Part shown: positions 25,191-36,330 of the stretch, piece by piece
How positions within the stretch are numbered: the stretch's first letter is position 1
How the letters are laid out: each line of letters begins with the position of its first letter
Assembly: GCA_013396915.1 (NCBI GenBank)
Contig: VWZL01000442.1
Span: forward strand, 186,364-250,363
Direction: 5' to 3'
Length of the DNA: 64,000 nt
Source: Stercorarius parasiticus
Taxonomy: Eukaryota > Chordata > Aves > Charadriiformes > Stercorariidae
Program-made: the position numbers and the translations under genes
Notes under the pieces: generated by a model
Database searches by the model: none
Seen by the model: only the letters and a program-made list of their open reading frames with translations
What the model was told of the DNA's origin: nothing

Positions 25191-25350
25191 GAGTAAAACA
25201 TAGTAAAGCAAGAAATTCAATCACTGCTTCCCATTGGCAGGCAGGTGTTCAGCCATCTCCAGGAAAGCAGGGCTCCATCACGTATAACAGTTACTTGGTA
25301 AGACAAATGCCGTAACTCCGAACATCTCACCCTTCCTCTTCTTACCCCAG

Positions 25351-25360
25351 CTTTATATGC
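25351..25360 (-). promoter_or_regulatory. TATA box of the LTR U3
   Basis: CTTTATATGC reads GCATATAAAG on the minus strand. The same motif in the same context is present in the 46-kb copy. Confidence 0.6.
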
Positions 25361-25615
25361 TGAGGAAGACATCATATAGTATGGAATATGCCTTTGGTCA
25401 GTTGGGGTCAGCTGTCCCAGCTGTGTCTCCTCCCAACTTTTTGTGCCATCCCAACTTATTCTCTGGCAGGGCATTATGGGGAGCAGAAAAGGCCTTGACT
25501 GCTTAGCAACAACCAAAAACATCAGTGTGACATCAACACCACTCCCATCCCAAAACACAACACCACACCAGCTGCCAGCAAGAAAGTCAACTCCATCCCA
25601 GCTGAAACCATGACA

Positions 25616-28600
25616 GTGTCTAAAGTTGCATGTTGCAAATACCTCTTCACCAGGAAACTACCAAGAATTCAGAAGATATTAGAGCAATGAAAGATTAGAT
25701 ATGTTCTTGAAACATGGGATTAAAGATGTGCAGGTTGTACCTTTCATGAGTTTTTGTGTATATGCCATTGTCTAAATGAAGATTAATTTTACACTCTTAC
25801 AATAGAAGATGAAGATGAACCCCTCAAGCATAATACATGAAGTTAATATGATTGTTATCTTTTTGCTAGTAACTATCCACTATGGTTGACTACCTTTTAG
25901 CAGCAAAACAAGTTACTGTCCTTTCCTTGTTCTGCTCTATTACTAACTAGGCAACGATAACACTGTTGGAATCATTGCCAAGTGTTTCTGTAAACATTAA
26001 GTCTCATAAGATTCTTAATTGTATGACTATTTGGTAATGTTATTATATAAGTTTGTGGAGTGCTATATCTTTTTTCCTGCAAGATGATGTCTTAATGCAA
26101 AGCGATACTGCAATCAGCATCATTCAAAAGGAAAGGTCATACTTGCTGTTCATCCATGCACTATGGCACAAGGGAGAAGGCAGATGGAGAACTGAGAAAA
26201 CATATTTGTATTAAGCAGGTTCACCCACAAAGAAGTAAATTTTGAATCGTGCAAGTTTTTGCCAAAAGGTACATGAATTTTGTGATTCATCAGAGTTCAT
26301 ATGGAGGTTCCTTTTAAGAATTTTTTAAACATCTCCATGGATGTCAATAACAGCATGTTAGAATTAAAACAAAAAAAAAGTGACTGTAAGTGAGAAGGTA
26401 AATGCATGAAATATTCAGAAACCTCTTCTTTCTGTGTTGTAAAAGTTATTGACTGAATTTTGGTTGTGAAGTATGTTGAGAAAGTATTGTGCAATATAAG
26501 CATTAAGGTACAAACACAGAACAACCAAAATAAAATACTTAAAATTCAAAGACACCCAATGCCTCAGCACTGCTTGTGTCTCTAACATTTTATCTGAGGC
26601 AATTCTCCAGGGATCAGGAATGAATTCAGTCTTCCTGATATTTTTCATAGGTATCCAGCATTGTGTGTGACTGAAGGACAGGTATAAATTAGAGAAGAAC
26701 TACATACTTTAACATGTTGGTGCTGTAAAAAAACAAGTAGAGGAAGAGTTCTTCAAAAGAACTTTCCCAAATGTTGTTACGCATATATTTGATCTATGGA
26801 ATGCCTTTATTCATTATCTGTTTAAAACATTAATAACAAAAATACTTTCTGAAGCTCTTCTGTCCTTGCTGTTTGATTTTTTGATATTTTTTTTCTTTCA
26901 GCTTTCTTTCAGCATTCTGTGAAGGGCTCACTTTCTCCTTAAAAACAGAATATAGTCTGCTTACTGTAAGAACTACTGGAAACAGATTGAATTTTTCTTA
27001 TTATAGCTTAGGCCAAGTTTCAAAAATTGGCGTTTTCATTGGCGTTGAATTAGTCTAATGTTTTTTCTATAATTTGTGCATAAAAGGATAAGCTTTATTT
27101 CTATCTTAGTTTTGTGGAGATTATAGAGTAATTATGGCTTGTATTAGTCACCAGTGGCCATTTTCTTACATCTCTGACTGTTTTCTGTTTGCAAATTGAT
27201 AAAATGAAAACACAGTGAACATCTACTTTGAGAGGTTGGGTTGGAATCCTTTCAGGAGGTTGGTCCCTAGTTTAAAATTATGTTTCTTTCTACTGTAATA
27301 AAACTGGAATTCCTCAGCACTGCACTGGTGGTAGCAGTAAGGCCACAATCCAAAGTATATGGGATCAAACTGCAACACTTTGGTACACACCAGGAATAAT
27401 TTCGCCACAAAAAATAGCAGATTGGTATGTCTTTGATAACCATCAAGTTGTAGGGTGCGTTATGGACCCCGCTAATCAGCTTAAGAGTCTGCTACATATC
27501 CTTAGTTCAAGGTCAAGAAAACATAAGATTTCTTTTACTTCAGCTGTCTTTTCAAACTGGGTGGTCTTCACTTTCAGCAAGCCACCTGTCTCCCTCACAG
27601 ATAGGGTTAGGTAGAACTGGAGGAATTGACTCTTCTGGCTGGGCTGCCCCTAGTCTAGGATAGCCTTTATTCACAGACTCTGATAACTTAGGTAGAGAAT
27701 ATTGAGAAGAAAACTGCAATTTTAATAGATTCCTTTTTTTTCCTGTGATGAAAGTTTGCATCTTAGCCCAAGGTAGGATACCAAAATGTAAACTCCATCC
27801 TGAGTGACTTTATCTGTAACTGAAGAACTATTTCACAGACCCTATGCTGTTCTGTATATGAGCTTAATTATTCATCACCATACATTAATTTCAAGCGTGA
27901 ACCATGCAGAATCAAAACAATGAGAATTTAGGGGTGGATGTATCAGAAACATGCAAACAAATATGTCCAAACTTATTTGGAATAGAGAGGATGGTTTATT
28001 TTTACAACAGAAGACTTCTTAGGCTTACAATAAATACTGATAATCTACAAAGGAACACAAATCATGATTCTTGTTTCCAGCTCCACTGAAATGTATGCTT
28101 GTAAATAACTTCTAGTAAGGAACTATTTAATTCAAAAAAAGAAAAAATTAAGCTCTCAAGTTGTGACTATATAAAATGGCATTTTTCTAGTCAATTGAGC
28201 TATTCATATATACATATCCTGCCATACTCCTTCAGCGGTACAAATATGTGTTTACCGCTTCCATTATCTTTTAGTACTTCAGAACAGTGGGAGAATAATG
28301 TTCTTTACCAGTTCATGCACTGCCAAAATTTGTTGATTTAATTCTTCCATCCTTGGTGTGATGAATTAGCTAACAATAACCTATTTTGAATTAGAATTCT
28401 AGGCTCAGATTTTGGAACTAGCTTTTATTTACGTATACACAAAACATAATATAAACGTTTGACATTACCAAAACAATCAACATATAACTCCACTTTAACA
28501 TTTTAATCAACATTTTAACAAGCAGAACAATTATTTCAGTGTTTCATTTCCTATACAGTTCAGTGGTGTTCACTCACTGTAGTACCTCTGTACAAAAGCC

Positions 28601-28883
28601 TTCTTCTACAACTTCAATTAGGATCAGCTTCAGAAAATGTTTTTCTCCCTGCCCTGTTCCTTTCCACTTTTTCATTTCAGTTGCTATCATGGAATCAGAC
28701 TCATTTGTAGTCATTCTGATTTCTGTGAGATGGATGTTTTCTTTTGTTTGACATTATTCGTATCAAACTTCCGACTCATGTATCTCTGAAATATGTGTTT
28801 TGTTCATCTTTTGAAAGGACTTGTGATTTTTAGAGGGAAAAAGTCAGTATTAAGTTCTGATTAAATTCTGACTCTTTGGAATC
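25616..28883. other. Unique sequence, no gene seen
   Basis: AT-rich unique DNA. About 27,420-27,760 is somewhat more mixed in composition and has a 69-codon minus-strand open frame, but I recognise neither a repeat family nor a protein there. Confidence 0.5.
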
Positions 28884-28925
28884 GTCAGCACAAGAAGGAT
28901 GTATACCTGCTGTATTGGGTCCAGA

Positions 28926-28965
28926 GGAGGGCCACGAAGATGATTGGAGGGCCACAAAGATGGTC
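28926..28965. repeat. 20-base tandem duplication inside CR1
   Basis: GGAGGGCCACGAAGATGATT is followed at once by GGAGGGCCACAAAGATGGTC, differing at three positions. CR1 copies normally have one such unit, so this is a local duplication after or during insertion. It breaks the ORF2 frame. Confidence 0.75.
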
Positions 28966-29307
28966 AGGGGGATGGAGCACCTCTCCTGTGAAGACAGGCT
29001 GAGAAAGCTGGAGTTCTACAGCCTGGAGAAGAGAAGGCTCTGGGGAGACCTTATAGCAGCCTTCCAGTATCTGAAGGGCACCTACAAGAAAGCTGGAGAG
29101 GGACTTTGTAAAAAGGCATGTAGTGATAGGACGGTGAGTAATGGCTTCAGACTGGAAAAGGATAGTTTTAGATTAGATATCAGGAAGATATTTTCCACTA
29201 TAAGGGTGGTGAGGCAGTGGAACAGGTTGCCCAGAGAAGTTGCAGAGGCCCCATCCCTGGAAGTGTTCAAGACCAGGATGGATGGGGCTTTGAACAACCT
29301 GGCCTAG
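28966..29307 (+). pseudogene. C-terminal remnant of CR1 ORF2
   Basis: About 110 codons at the end of ORF2 are open and stop at the expected place. The reverse transcriptase catalytic domain is absent. The ATG at 28,876 from which a 143-codon frame can be read lies in a different frame from the first ORF2 codons and is not the natural start; the two parts of the coding remnant are joined only through the 20-base duplication. Confidence 0.85.
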
Positions 29308-29395
29308 TGGCAGGTGTCCCTGCCCATGGCAGGGGGTTTGGAACTACATGATTGTTAATGTTCCTTCCAACCTAAGCCATTCTATGACTCTATAA

Positions 29396-30379
29396 AGAGT
29401 TTAGTTGCTCAGCTGCTTTTTTAAAACAAATGTCAGAATTAGGTTTCGTTTAATACAGAGCTCTCATACATATGCAAGGTAAACAACACAGAAAAGCAGT
29501 GTTTTATGTATACGTGTGTTGTGAAGTTTTGGAAAACTTTCTTATTCCTTATATATGTGTAAATCCACAAGGACAATTTTAAGGTTTAGTGGGGAGCATA
29601 AAAGAATCAATGATACCATAATACGTAACAGTAATCCACATTTCTTCCAACTCTATAAACCTGTTATTGGCCAAGACTTCAAAAGCATCCTATCTTGATC
29701 TAGATATCTGTTCAGATAACATCACTACGTAACAATATTCACCAGCCTCTTTCTTTTTGTATACACTGGGAACTATAAAGTGTAACTTTTCCACTTGCAC
29801 ATTTAAAACAAAGTTTCTGTTTGAAATTGTCATGCACAAGTGTTTGCATGTTCAGACACAAATCTAATCCAATTTTAAAACTTTTATTATAAATATGGTT
29901 CATAATCTAAGGCATAATTTCAAATTGTAAGGGATTTCATTTCCACTGACATATATTTGATTAGGATAAATCTTGTAGCATTCAGCTTCTGAATAATTAG
30001 AAATGTTATAATTCTGTGAAATTATCTTTATAATGTGAAAATTAATAGTGATAGCAAGTCTAACCTAATTTTATTTGTTAGGTTTAAGTGAATATAATTA
30101 GTAGATGACAAAACAGTAGGTTACAATGCATAGCACTTAAGGACTGTTTGTGGTTAGGCCACATGCTTAGTTTAAATAATTCTATAAAGTCAAGATTAGA
30201 AGATGTGAGTGAATCTGCTCTATAAACCAACCTTTGTCAGCATGAGCAATACTTGTGTATGCTCTGTGCAGGTTTAATCAGGTACATTGCCTGTACAGCC
30301 CTTGCTGGTTTAGAGAAGAAAAAAAACCAAGGATCTAACTGCAAATGTGTTTTTTTTTGATAGCATAACTAGCTTTGTA
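29396..30379. other. Unique AT-rich sequence
   Basis: I see nothing that supports a gene, repeat family or RNA. Confidence 0.6.
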
Positions 30380-31340
30380 TCAGGTTTTCAGCTGAAGTGG
30401 ATGAGCTTCAAAAGAACAATACTGGTGACAAACTCTTTGTGACTGTGTACCTTGTTCCCTCCTCATACCCCTACTCATCCTCTTCCAGCTGCCACAGCAC
30501 CTGGGAAATTGCCTGTGTCCAGGATGCCATCCCCTCCCTGCTGGAAGAGGCCTAAGAGCAAAATATGCATCCAGCACTTTACACAATGATACGGCTGGGT
30601 TGCAATAAAATTAAATACAAATCAATGAATGTATTCTGTACAATAATAAGATGCTGAATTTATTAATGCTCTCATTTTCTCCCCCCCTCATTCCACCCCT
30701 AAAAGATACCAATAGCTTGTTTTCACTTCCTTCAAGGTCCTGCCTAAATGGCTGCCAAGTCTCTGCCTGCCAAGCCATTTGTCCCTTATGGGTGGTGGTT
30801 GGTGGAGGAATCTTAGATTTGTTCAGTCATTTTAATAGAAGAAAAGAGGGGAAAAGGCTGATGGTCCAAGGCCCTTTGACAACAAAATTGCCCTTGACGA
30901 TCCATATGCAGAGACAGTGGGACAGCTAGGTCCTCCACAGAAATGGCCATCACAGAAGCTAAGAGAAGGAGGCCCAAGCACCTGCCAATGGGACTGTCTG
31001 TCTTCTGCTTTTGTGACACGTCACGTCGCTGCCACTGTGGCAGCTCAGCTACTGCACAGTCCTCCAGATGTATATATTGCTGCCTTCCACATCCAGCAAC
31101 CTTAAGCACTTATTCTGGACAAATGCATGTGTTATCAGGTATTTTGTTGTTGTCCTCATCTTCCTAAACTGCCTTCTTCATCTTCTGCAGCATGCCCTCA
31201 AGGAAAGGTACCCTCAAGAATGGGTGCCGTAGCACCGATCTTTGCCGTTCTCTTGCCACAGCATAGAGGGAGTCAGTGTGAGACTTGCAAATACAGAGGT
31301 TCTGTGACTATCAGAGTAAACTCTAAAAGAAAGAGCAACT
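30380..31340. other. Unidentified block of more mixed composition
   Basis: This block is richer in G+C than its flanks, with open frames on both strands (98 codons on minus 30,813-31,109; 92 codons on plus 30,651-30,929). None has a recognisable domain, and the minus-strand frame has no neighbour in the same frame to suggest a longer decayed gene. It could be an old retrotransposon or processed-gene remnant, or just unique sequence. I cannot name it. Confidence 0.3.
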
Positions 31341-34300
31341 AAATCTTTTAGTCCTTGAAAACTTCTGGATGTTTTCCTGTACGGTGACTTGCCATTAGCC
31401 ATCCCCCTCACAATGCCTGATTCTCAAGGGCACATTTTAATTCGGAGAAGTGGGAGCTGTTGGAATTTAATATATGTATACAAATGCACTTGTATCTCAG
31501 CTAGGATATTAGATATCACTGAGATGTGAGTGTTTAGAAGCCTGGTAAATCAGGCAATTTTCAAACTTTAAACCAAAACTTTACCAGGTTAACATTCATT
31601 AACGCAACCTGAATGCTAATAGTTAGTTCTTAGTTATTGTATCTACTTACAACTACATATACAAAACCATTAGTCCTTACAAGTTATATCCTGCATTAGA
31701 TCTAAATGCACTACACCAGAGAGCTGATGCTGTATAGCTAGCATTGATAGCTGTGGTCCACGGTGGTCTTTGTTGCTGAGGTAAAGGTGATCAGGCCACA
31801 CTGGCCTTCAATGAATAAAGCCAGAACAGAAGAGGCTTGTCTTCTTTCTTCCCCCAGTTTTATTCATTCATGCCTGGTGTTAGGATGCTTGCCCTCCTCC
31901 TTTAGGGAGAATCTCACATGCTTTCGGTACTGCTTATCTTTTGTTTTGATTTTGCCGGTTATTCATGTGTGTTCAACAGGATGTCATGTGTATTTGCAGT
32001 CCCTTGTGTTCCTCCTGTTCTTTGTTCGTTGCCTTGTGTATTCCATTACTTAGGTCACTGTTAACATGTTTTCCCATGCCCCCTGCATGCAGCTATAGAA
32101 ATTTTGATTTTCCCTGTTGCTGATCATGTTCTTCACATACTTGTGAAGAATACTTACACGTTGTGCTTGCCTATGCCAGAAGAGTGTTACTTAGGCATTG
32201 TTGTTCATTGTTGTTGGTTCTAGGATGCTTATATTTGAGTTCAAATCCAGCTAATATTAGCTTACTCATAATCTGTAGGTGTCATAAGCCTCTGGACCCA
32301 TTCCTTTGCAGATCATCTGCTAGGAGGTCTTACTAGGACAATCACCACTTTCTCATAAGTACTCCTCATGTCCTGTGCACTTTTGCAACACAAGCTTGAG
32401 AAGACTGAACAGGAAGAGTAAAGAAAGGGGAGTGGGCCTACCTATGTGAGCAGGAAGAACAACACTGAGATAATAGGTGTCCCTTCATTTGGACTTTTTT
32501 AGCCAACACTTTCATGAGGAAGGGTAAAAACCTCCTGTTTCAAGTAATTGTAGAATAAAGAAAAAGCCTTCGTCGCAGCAGGGAGATTTCATTTTTGTTT
32601 GTTATGAATCTGCTCTGTGCTGCAGCTGAAGCACAATCAAACCGTCCCGCAAGCCTAGACTTTGCTTCAGTCATTTTCCCATTCTCTTCTTCCCAGACTA
32701 CCACCTTCCAGGAATACCTGCTGATGCAGAAATTTGCCTGCTTCCCCACTGCAACCAGGTGTACAGTGGATTGTGTTCAGGTGGATCTGTGTCTGGAGGT
32801 GGAGATGATAGTTAAGGTGGACTAGTAATCTGGAATAGTTTCTCAACAGAAGTGTAAGGGAAGAGCCTCTGGACAAATGAACAGCCAATTTACACAGTGG
32901 CTTCCTCTTAGCAACCTCGTTTCCTGCTAAGTTTGAGGACTAAAACCAGACTGCTAACTGAACATCATATCATATCCAATAAAATAATCAGTCTGGATAT
33001 AGCTACAGGATAGACAGCCAGACTCTGATGTTTTATTACTTTCCCTGATCTTCAGGAACATCACTACCTTCCTCTCTAAGCCTGAAGTGTCACTTCACCA
33101 CCCTTTAACCACCAGCAGCCAGCTGGTTGCCCATCTCCTGAAAGGACCATAAAAGTACCACAAAATCTTTCAGCCTTCTGTTAATCAACTATTTGCTAAT
33201 GATTTGTCTTGAGGTGCAGGGCTCAGCAGGGTCCAGGATGTCCCACCATGTGTCCCCAGGAACTTTGTTAGAGGAGGATTTCCATTTTACTTTTGCCTGA
33301 AACAGAAGTGTTCAGATCTGCATTAACATTATTCAAGAACCAAAAGAGCATGAGGTGAATGGGGATAAAGAGGTCAGATACTCAAATTATTTCTTATTTA
33401 AACTGTACAGACAGAGCTATAAGGTGAGATTTTAAAGCAGAATGCACCTTAGGCAAAAGAAATTTAAATATTTGCATGAACGAGTTATTTAAATTTTGTC
33501 TTATGCAGGTTTCCCAATTCCTAGGCTCTCTCTAAAACCTCAGGACGTGGTGGATTTTAAAAAAAGAGAAGTTATTAAGCTTCATAGGGTCAATGCAAGG
33601 TGTTCAGGGTTTCCTAATTAAAGCCCATTAATCACTTGTATGAGTTAGACATCAGTTAAATACAAGCGCCTCCAAACTGTAGGCTTTATATTTACATATT
33701 CAAAATCTAAGCCTTTTGCCAATATAGTTATCCCAAACAAATTGTTAACTGATGATTGCGTGCAATGCTATTCTGTGGTGACTGAAAGAACATGCCCCTA
33801 AGAACTGACTTGCACTATGATCACAGCATATGAAGCATTATATATTACATCATTCTAAAGAGTACTTGCTCACTTTCTACAGCTTCGATCTCTGCTAAAG
33901 GGCAATTTTTGGAGACAATAAGTTGAGCTCAGACTGAAAATGAATAGTAGCAAAGCAATATCCTGACCAGTTAAAACATAGACCTAATTCTTTGAAAAGG
34001 GCAATTTCGCACATCTGAAAACAGTTATGGGCAAAATCAAGTGGGAGGAAATCCTGAAACATAAAAACATGAATTATTATTGGGAATTATTTAAGAATAC
34101 TTTATGAAATGTCAAAACCTCCCACATTTCTATGCTCATGAAAGACTACTTCAGTGAAGTAATCATTTCAGTTAAAAGGAGATGTGAAAATGGCAATAAA
34201 ATAACATTTCAAAACTCCAACATACAATACACAGAAAATGGAGAAGCAAACAGAACAGAACAAAAAATCCAGAAACAAACAATTGCTTAGGAACATTGTA

Positions 34301-34889
34301 GTGGCACCACAGCCTAAAACTAAGAATATTAAGAAGGAATTTTATAAGTGTACTCAGAACAAATGAAACGTAAAATATGAGATAGTAAAATCTGAAACTA
34401 GATAAAAGTACTAAAATGACTAAGAAAAATGCAGAAAAACTAGAAATATACATAAATATTCTATTCTGGTATTTAAAAAAATACAGAAAAGGAAAAGCCA
34501 GTGTGTGAGTGTTTTAAAAAGTATAATACCTACAAGCTGATCAAGTTGACACACAGCAATATCAAGGAAATGGGACATAGGTATCTATTCGTTAACTGTG
34601 TAGACAGATGGGTCACATCATGACTCTGGTAGCCCTCAATGAGGCAACTGAGCTCTATATTTAAAGCAAAAGCACAGGTCAGTGGCTTCAGAACAGAAAT
34701 TTTGAGAAAACTCTCATTTTGCATGGGCCACAAACTCCTGCAGTTTGCATCTGGATGTCTGAGGACCAGCCCAGACATCAACATCATCAGCATTGACTAG
34801 TCAGTATCCAGCCAAATCCTTACTGATTATAAGGAAATAGAAAGTGAAAATATATAAACTTACACACCTGGTTCATCAGGGAGGGAGCA
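31341..34889. other. Unique sequence, no gene seen
   Basis: About 33,420-33,800 has the texture of conserved non-coding DNA (dense AT motifs such as CTAATTAAAGCCCATTAATC, no simple repeats). About 34,160-34,510 is A-rich and T-poor on the plus strand, which makes a hydrophobic-looking but meaningless 93-codon frame on the minus strand. An acceptor-like site with a long pyrimidine tract ends at about 32,694, but no convincing donor follows. Confidence 0.45.
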
Positions 34890-36330
34890 AAAAAGGAACT
34901 GTTACATGGTACACAAATGAGTGATTCTCTTCCTTATCATGTCAGGGGCAGCACGCAAGGCATAGCCAGCCACAGAGTCACAGAGGAGCTGGTAGTACCT
35001 ACAGAAGTACTATGACACCAGAGGTGTTCCAGGAACAAAAGAGAACTGATTTTCTTGCTGCCTCCTTTTCTATTCATTCAGTAAACCCTGTTTTGCTTGT
35101 CCCAAAGCAACAAGTGTAGTCATTTGTGGTGGAACAGAAAATTGTCATGTCCTTACAACTGTAAACGAATTGGCATGGACTTGTCTGCACCTAGCCTTGC
35201 ACTGCTCAGCACAGCCCAGGCTGTCATCTCCGCTTCTGTGGAGCTGCTTCTGCATGCTCTGGGCACATTTTGGTGAATGTCTCCAAAATGTTAAGTGCTG
35301 ACACTGCCCTGAGGGCAGGTCTAAAGATGGGCTTAGCTTGGCAGCACTGTACTTTTGGGTCTGAAAGAGGGTCAATGTGGACATTACATACTGTAAGAAG
35401 GTCAATGTGGTCATCGCAATTCTTTGCCATGTCTTCTGCAGCCAGCTGTGTTGGGGTCATGAGTCTTATCCACCTATATATTAGATGATGCCTTTGAGAG
35501 GACTGAAGGGATGCCATCCCCATTTGCTGTGCCGTGCTGCTGCCCAGATACAAAGTGATGTAGCAATGTACACTTGCTACTGAGATGTTACTGAGATAGT
35601 TACATGCCACTTCTGCTGAAGCATAGTCATCTGAAGTGTTGCACGTGCCATGCCTAATACCGAGTGGGTGCTCACCAGATGGTCATGAAAGCCAGTGTCT
35701 TACTACAAATTCAAAGCTGCAGAAAAGCCTTGAAGATAACCCCACCTATGACCTGATTTCCATCCATTTGGAAGGACCCAAGCAGCTAAGAGTTGCGGGG
35801 GCAGGGGGAGGCTGTTACTTCATGCACAGTTACGAGGGTGGAGCTGATGCTGAAGGTTCAGGACATTAGGGGCATTGGGGAGTTTGTGAGGAGGATATGA
35901 CATGAGCATTTGCCATGTAAGACAATCAAAATCCACTCCGAAGAGTATATCTTTAGTTCCAGCAGTACATGGAAGAAAGTATTTCTCTTCTGCGCAGCAG
36001 TTTATGTGTCCTGAAATGGATCCAGGGAGGACCATAAACTCCCTTGTTGCCATGTAAGGCAGGAACATTACTGACTGGGGGGAGGTCTGTGCAAGCTGCT
36101 ATGTTGATTGTCATTGCAGTATGTTCTAAAGGAGTAGTGACTTGTTGCATGATTTACTAGGGTACTATTCAAAAGTAAATTGTCTCTGCTGCTCCTTTGG
36201 TGTGGTGGAAAGCTTTTGGTTGTAGATAGGACTGGTCACCTAGTACTGATTCATTTTTCCAGGGTAGGCAGTGCCTTGTAGATATGGTTCGAAGATGAGA
36301 TATGTGTTTAATCCCTCATCCATTTGCCAA
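34890..36330. other. Unidentified GC-elevated block
   Basis: This block has several overlapping open frames, including 128 codons on minus 35,224-35,610 and frames of 65-82 codons on minus 35,820-36,150. Reading the minus strand I find no domain I recognise, and stops interrupt every frame. The concentration of open frames on one strand would fit a decayed coding sequence, such as an old retroelement or retrocopy, but this is only a possibility. Confidence 0.3.

Larger units (their letters stand above)
25057..25615 (-). mobile_element. Solo LTR of an endogenous retrovirus, minus strand
   Basis: The block opens TGTTGCAGTTTAACCCTAAC and closes GAAACCATGACA, which are diverged versions of the TG...CA ends of an LTR family widespread in birds, most likely ERVL-type. 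It shares long stretches with the copy at 46.1 kb, including the segment around TATAGTATGGAATAT and GGTCAGCTGTCC. On the minus strand, in sense order, come a TATA box (25,351-25,360) and an ATTAAA polyadenylation signal (25,185-25,190). There is no second LTR or internal gene nearby, so it is a solo LTR left by recombination. No clear 5-base target duplication remains (GGTAT left, GTGTC right). Open frames within it are not genes. Confidence 0.82.
28884..29395 (+). mobile_element. CR1 LINE fragment, 5'-truncated, plus strand
   Basis: The plus strand encodes the C-terminal tail of CR1 ORF2 (pieces such as GMEHLSCEDRLRKLE and [20 protein letters not shown]), a stop at about 29,305-29,307, and a short 3' UTR that ends CCATTCTATGACTCTATAA, the CR1 terminal octamer repeat. 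The 5' part of the element, including the endonuclease and most of the polymerase, is missing. A 20-base tandem duplication (28,926-28,945 and 28,946-28,965) near the 5' end shifts the ORF2 frame, so the start of the fragment and the rest are read in different frames. It is a dead copy in the opposite orientation to the other CR1 fragments here. Confidence 0.93.

Noticed and set aside
25217..25558. 113-codon minus-strand frame
   Set aside because: It lies wholly within the solo LTR at 25,057-25,615 and is not a retroviral gene.
34172..34453. 93-codon hydrophobic minus-strand frame resembling a membrane protein
   Set aside because: The plus strand here is A-rich and T-poor, so its complement gives F, L, Y and C codons by composition alone. 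No start context, neighbour or known family supports it.
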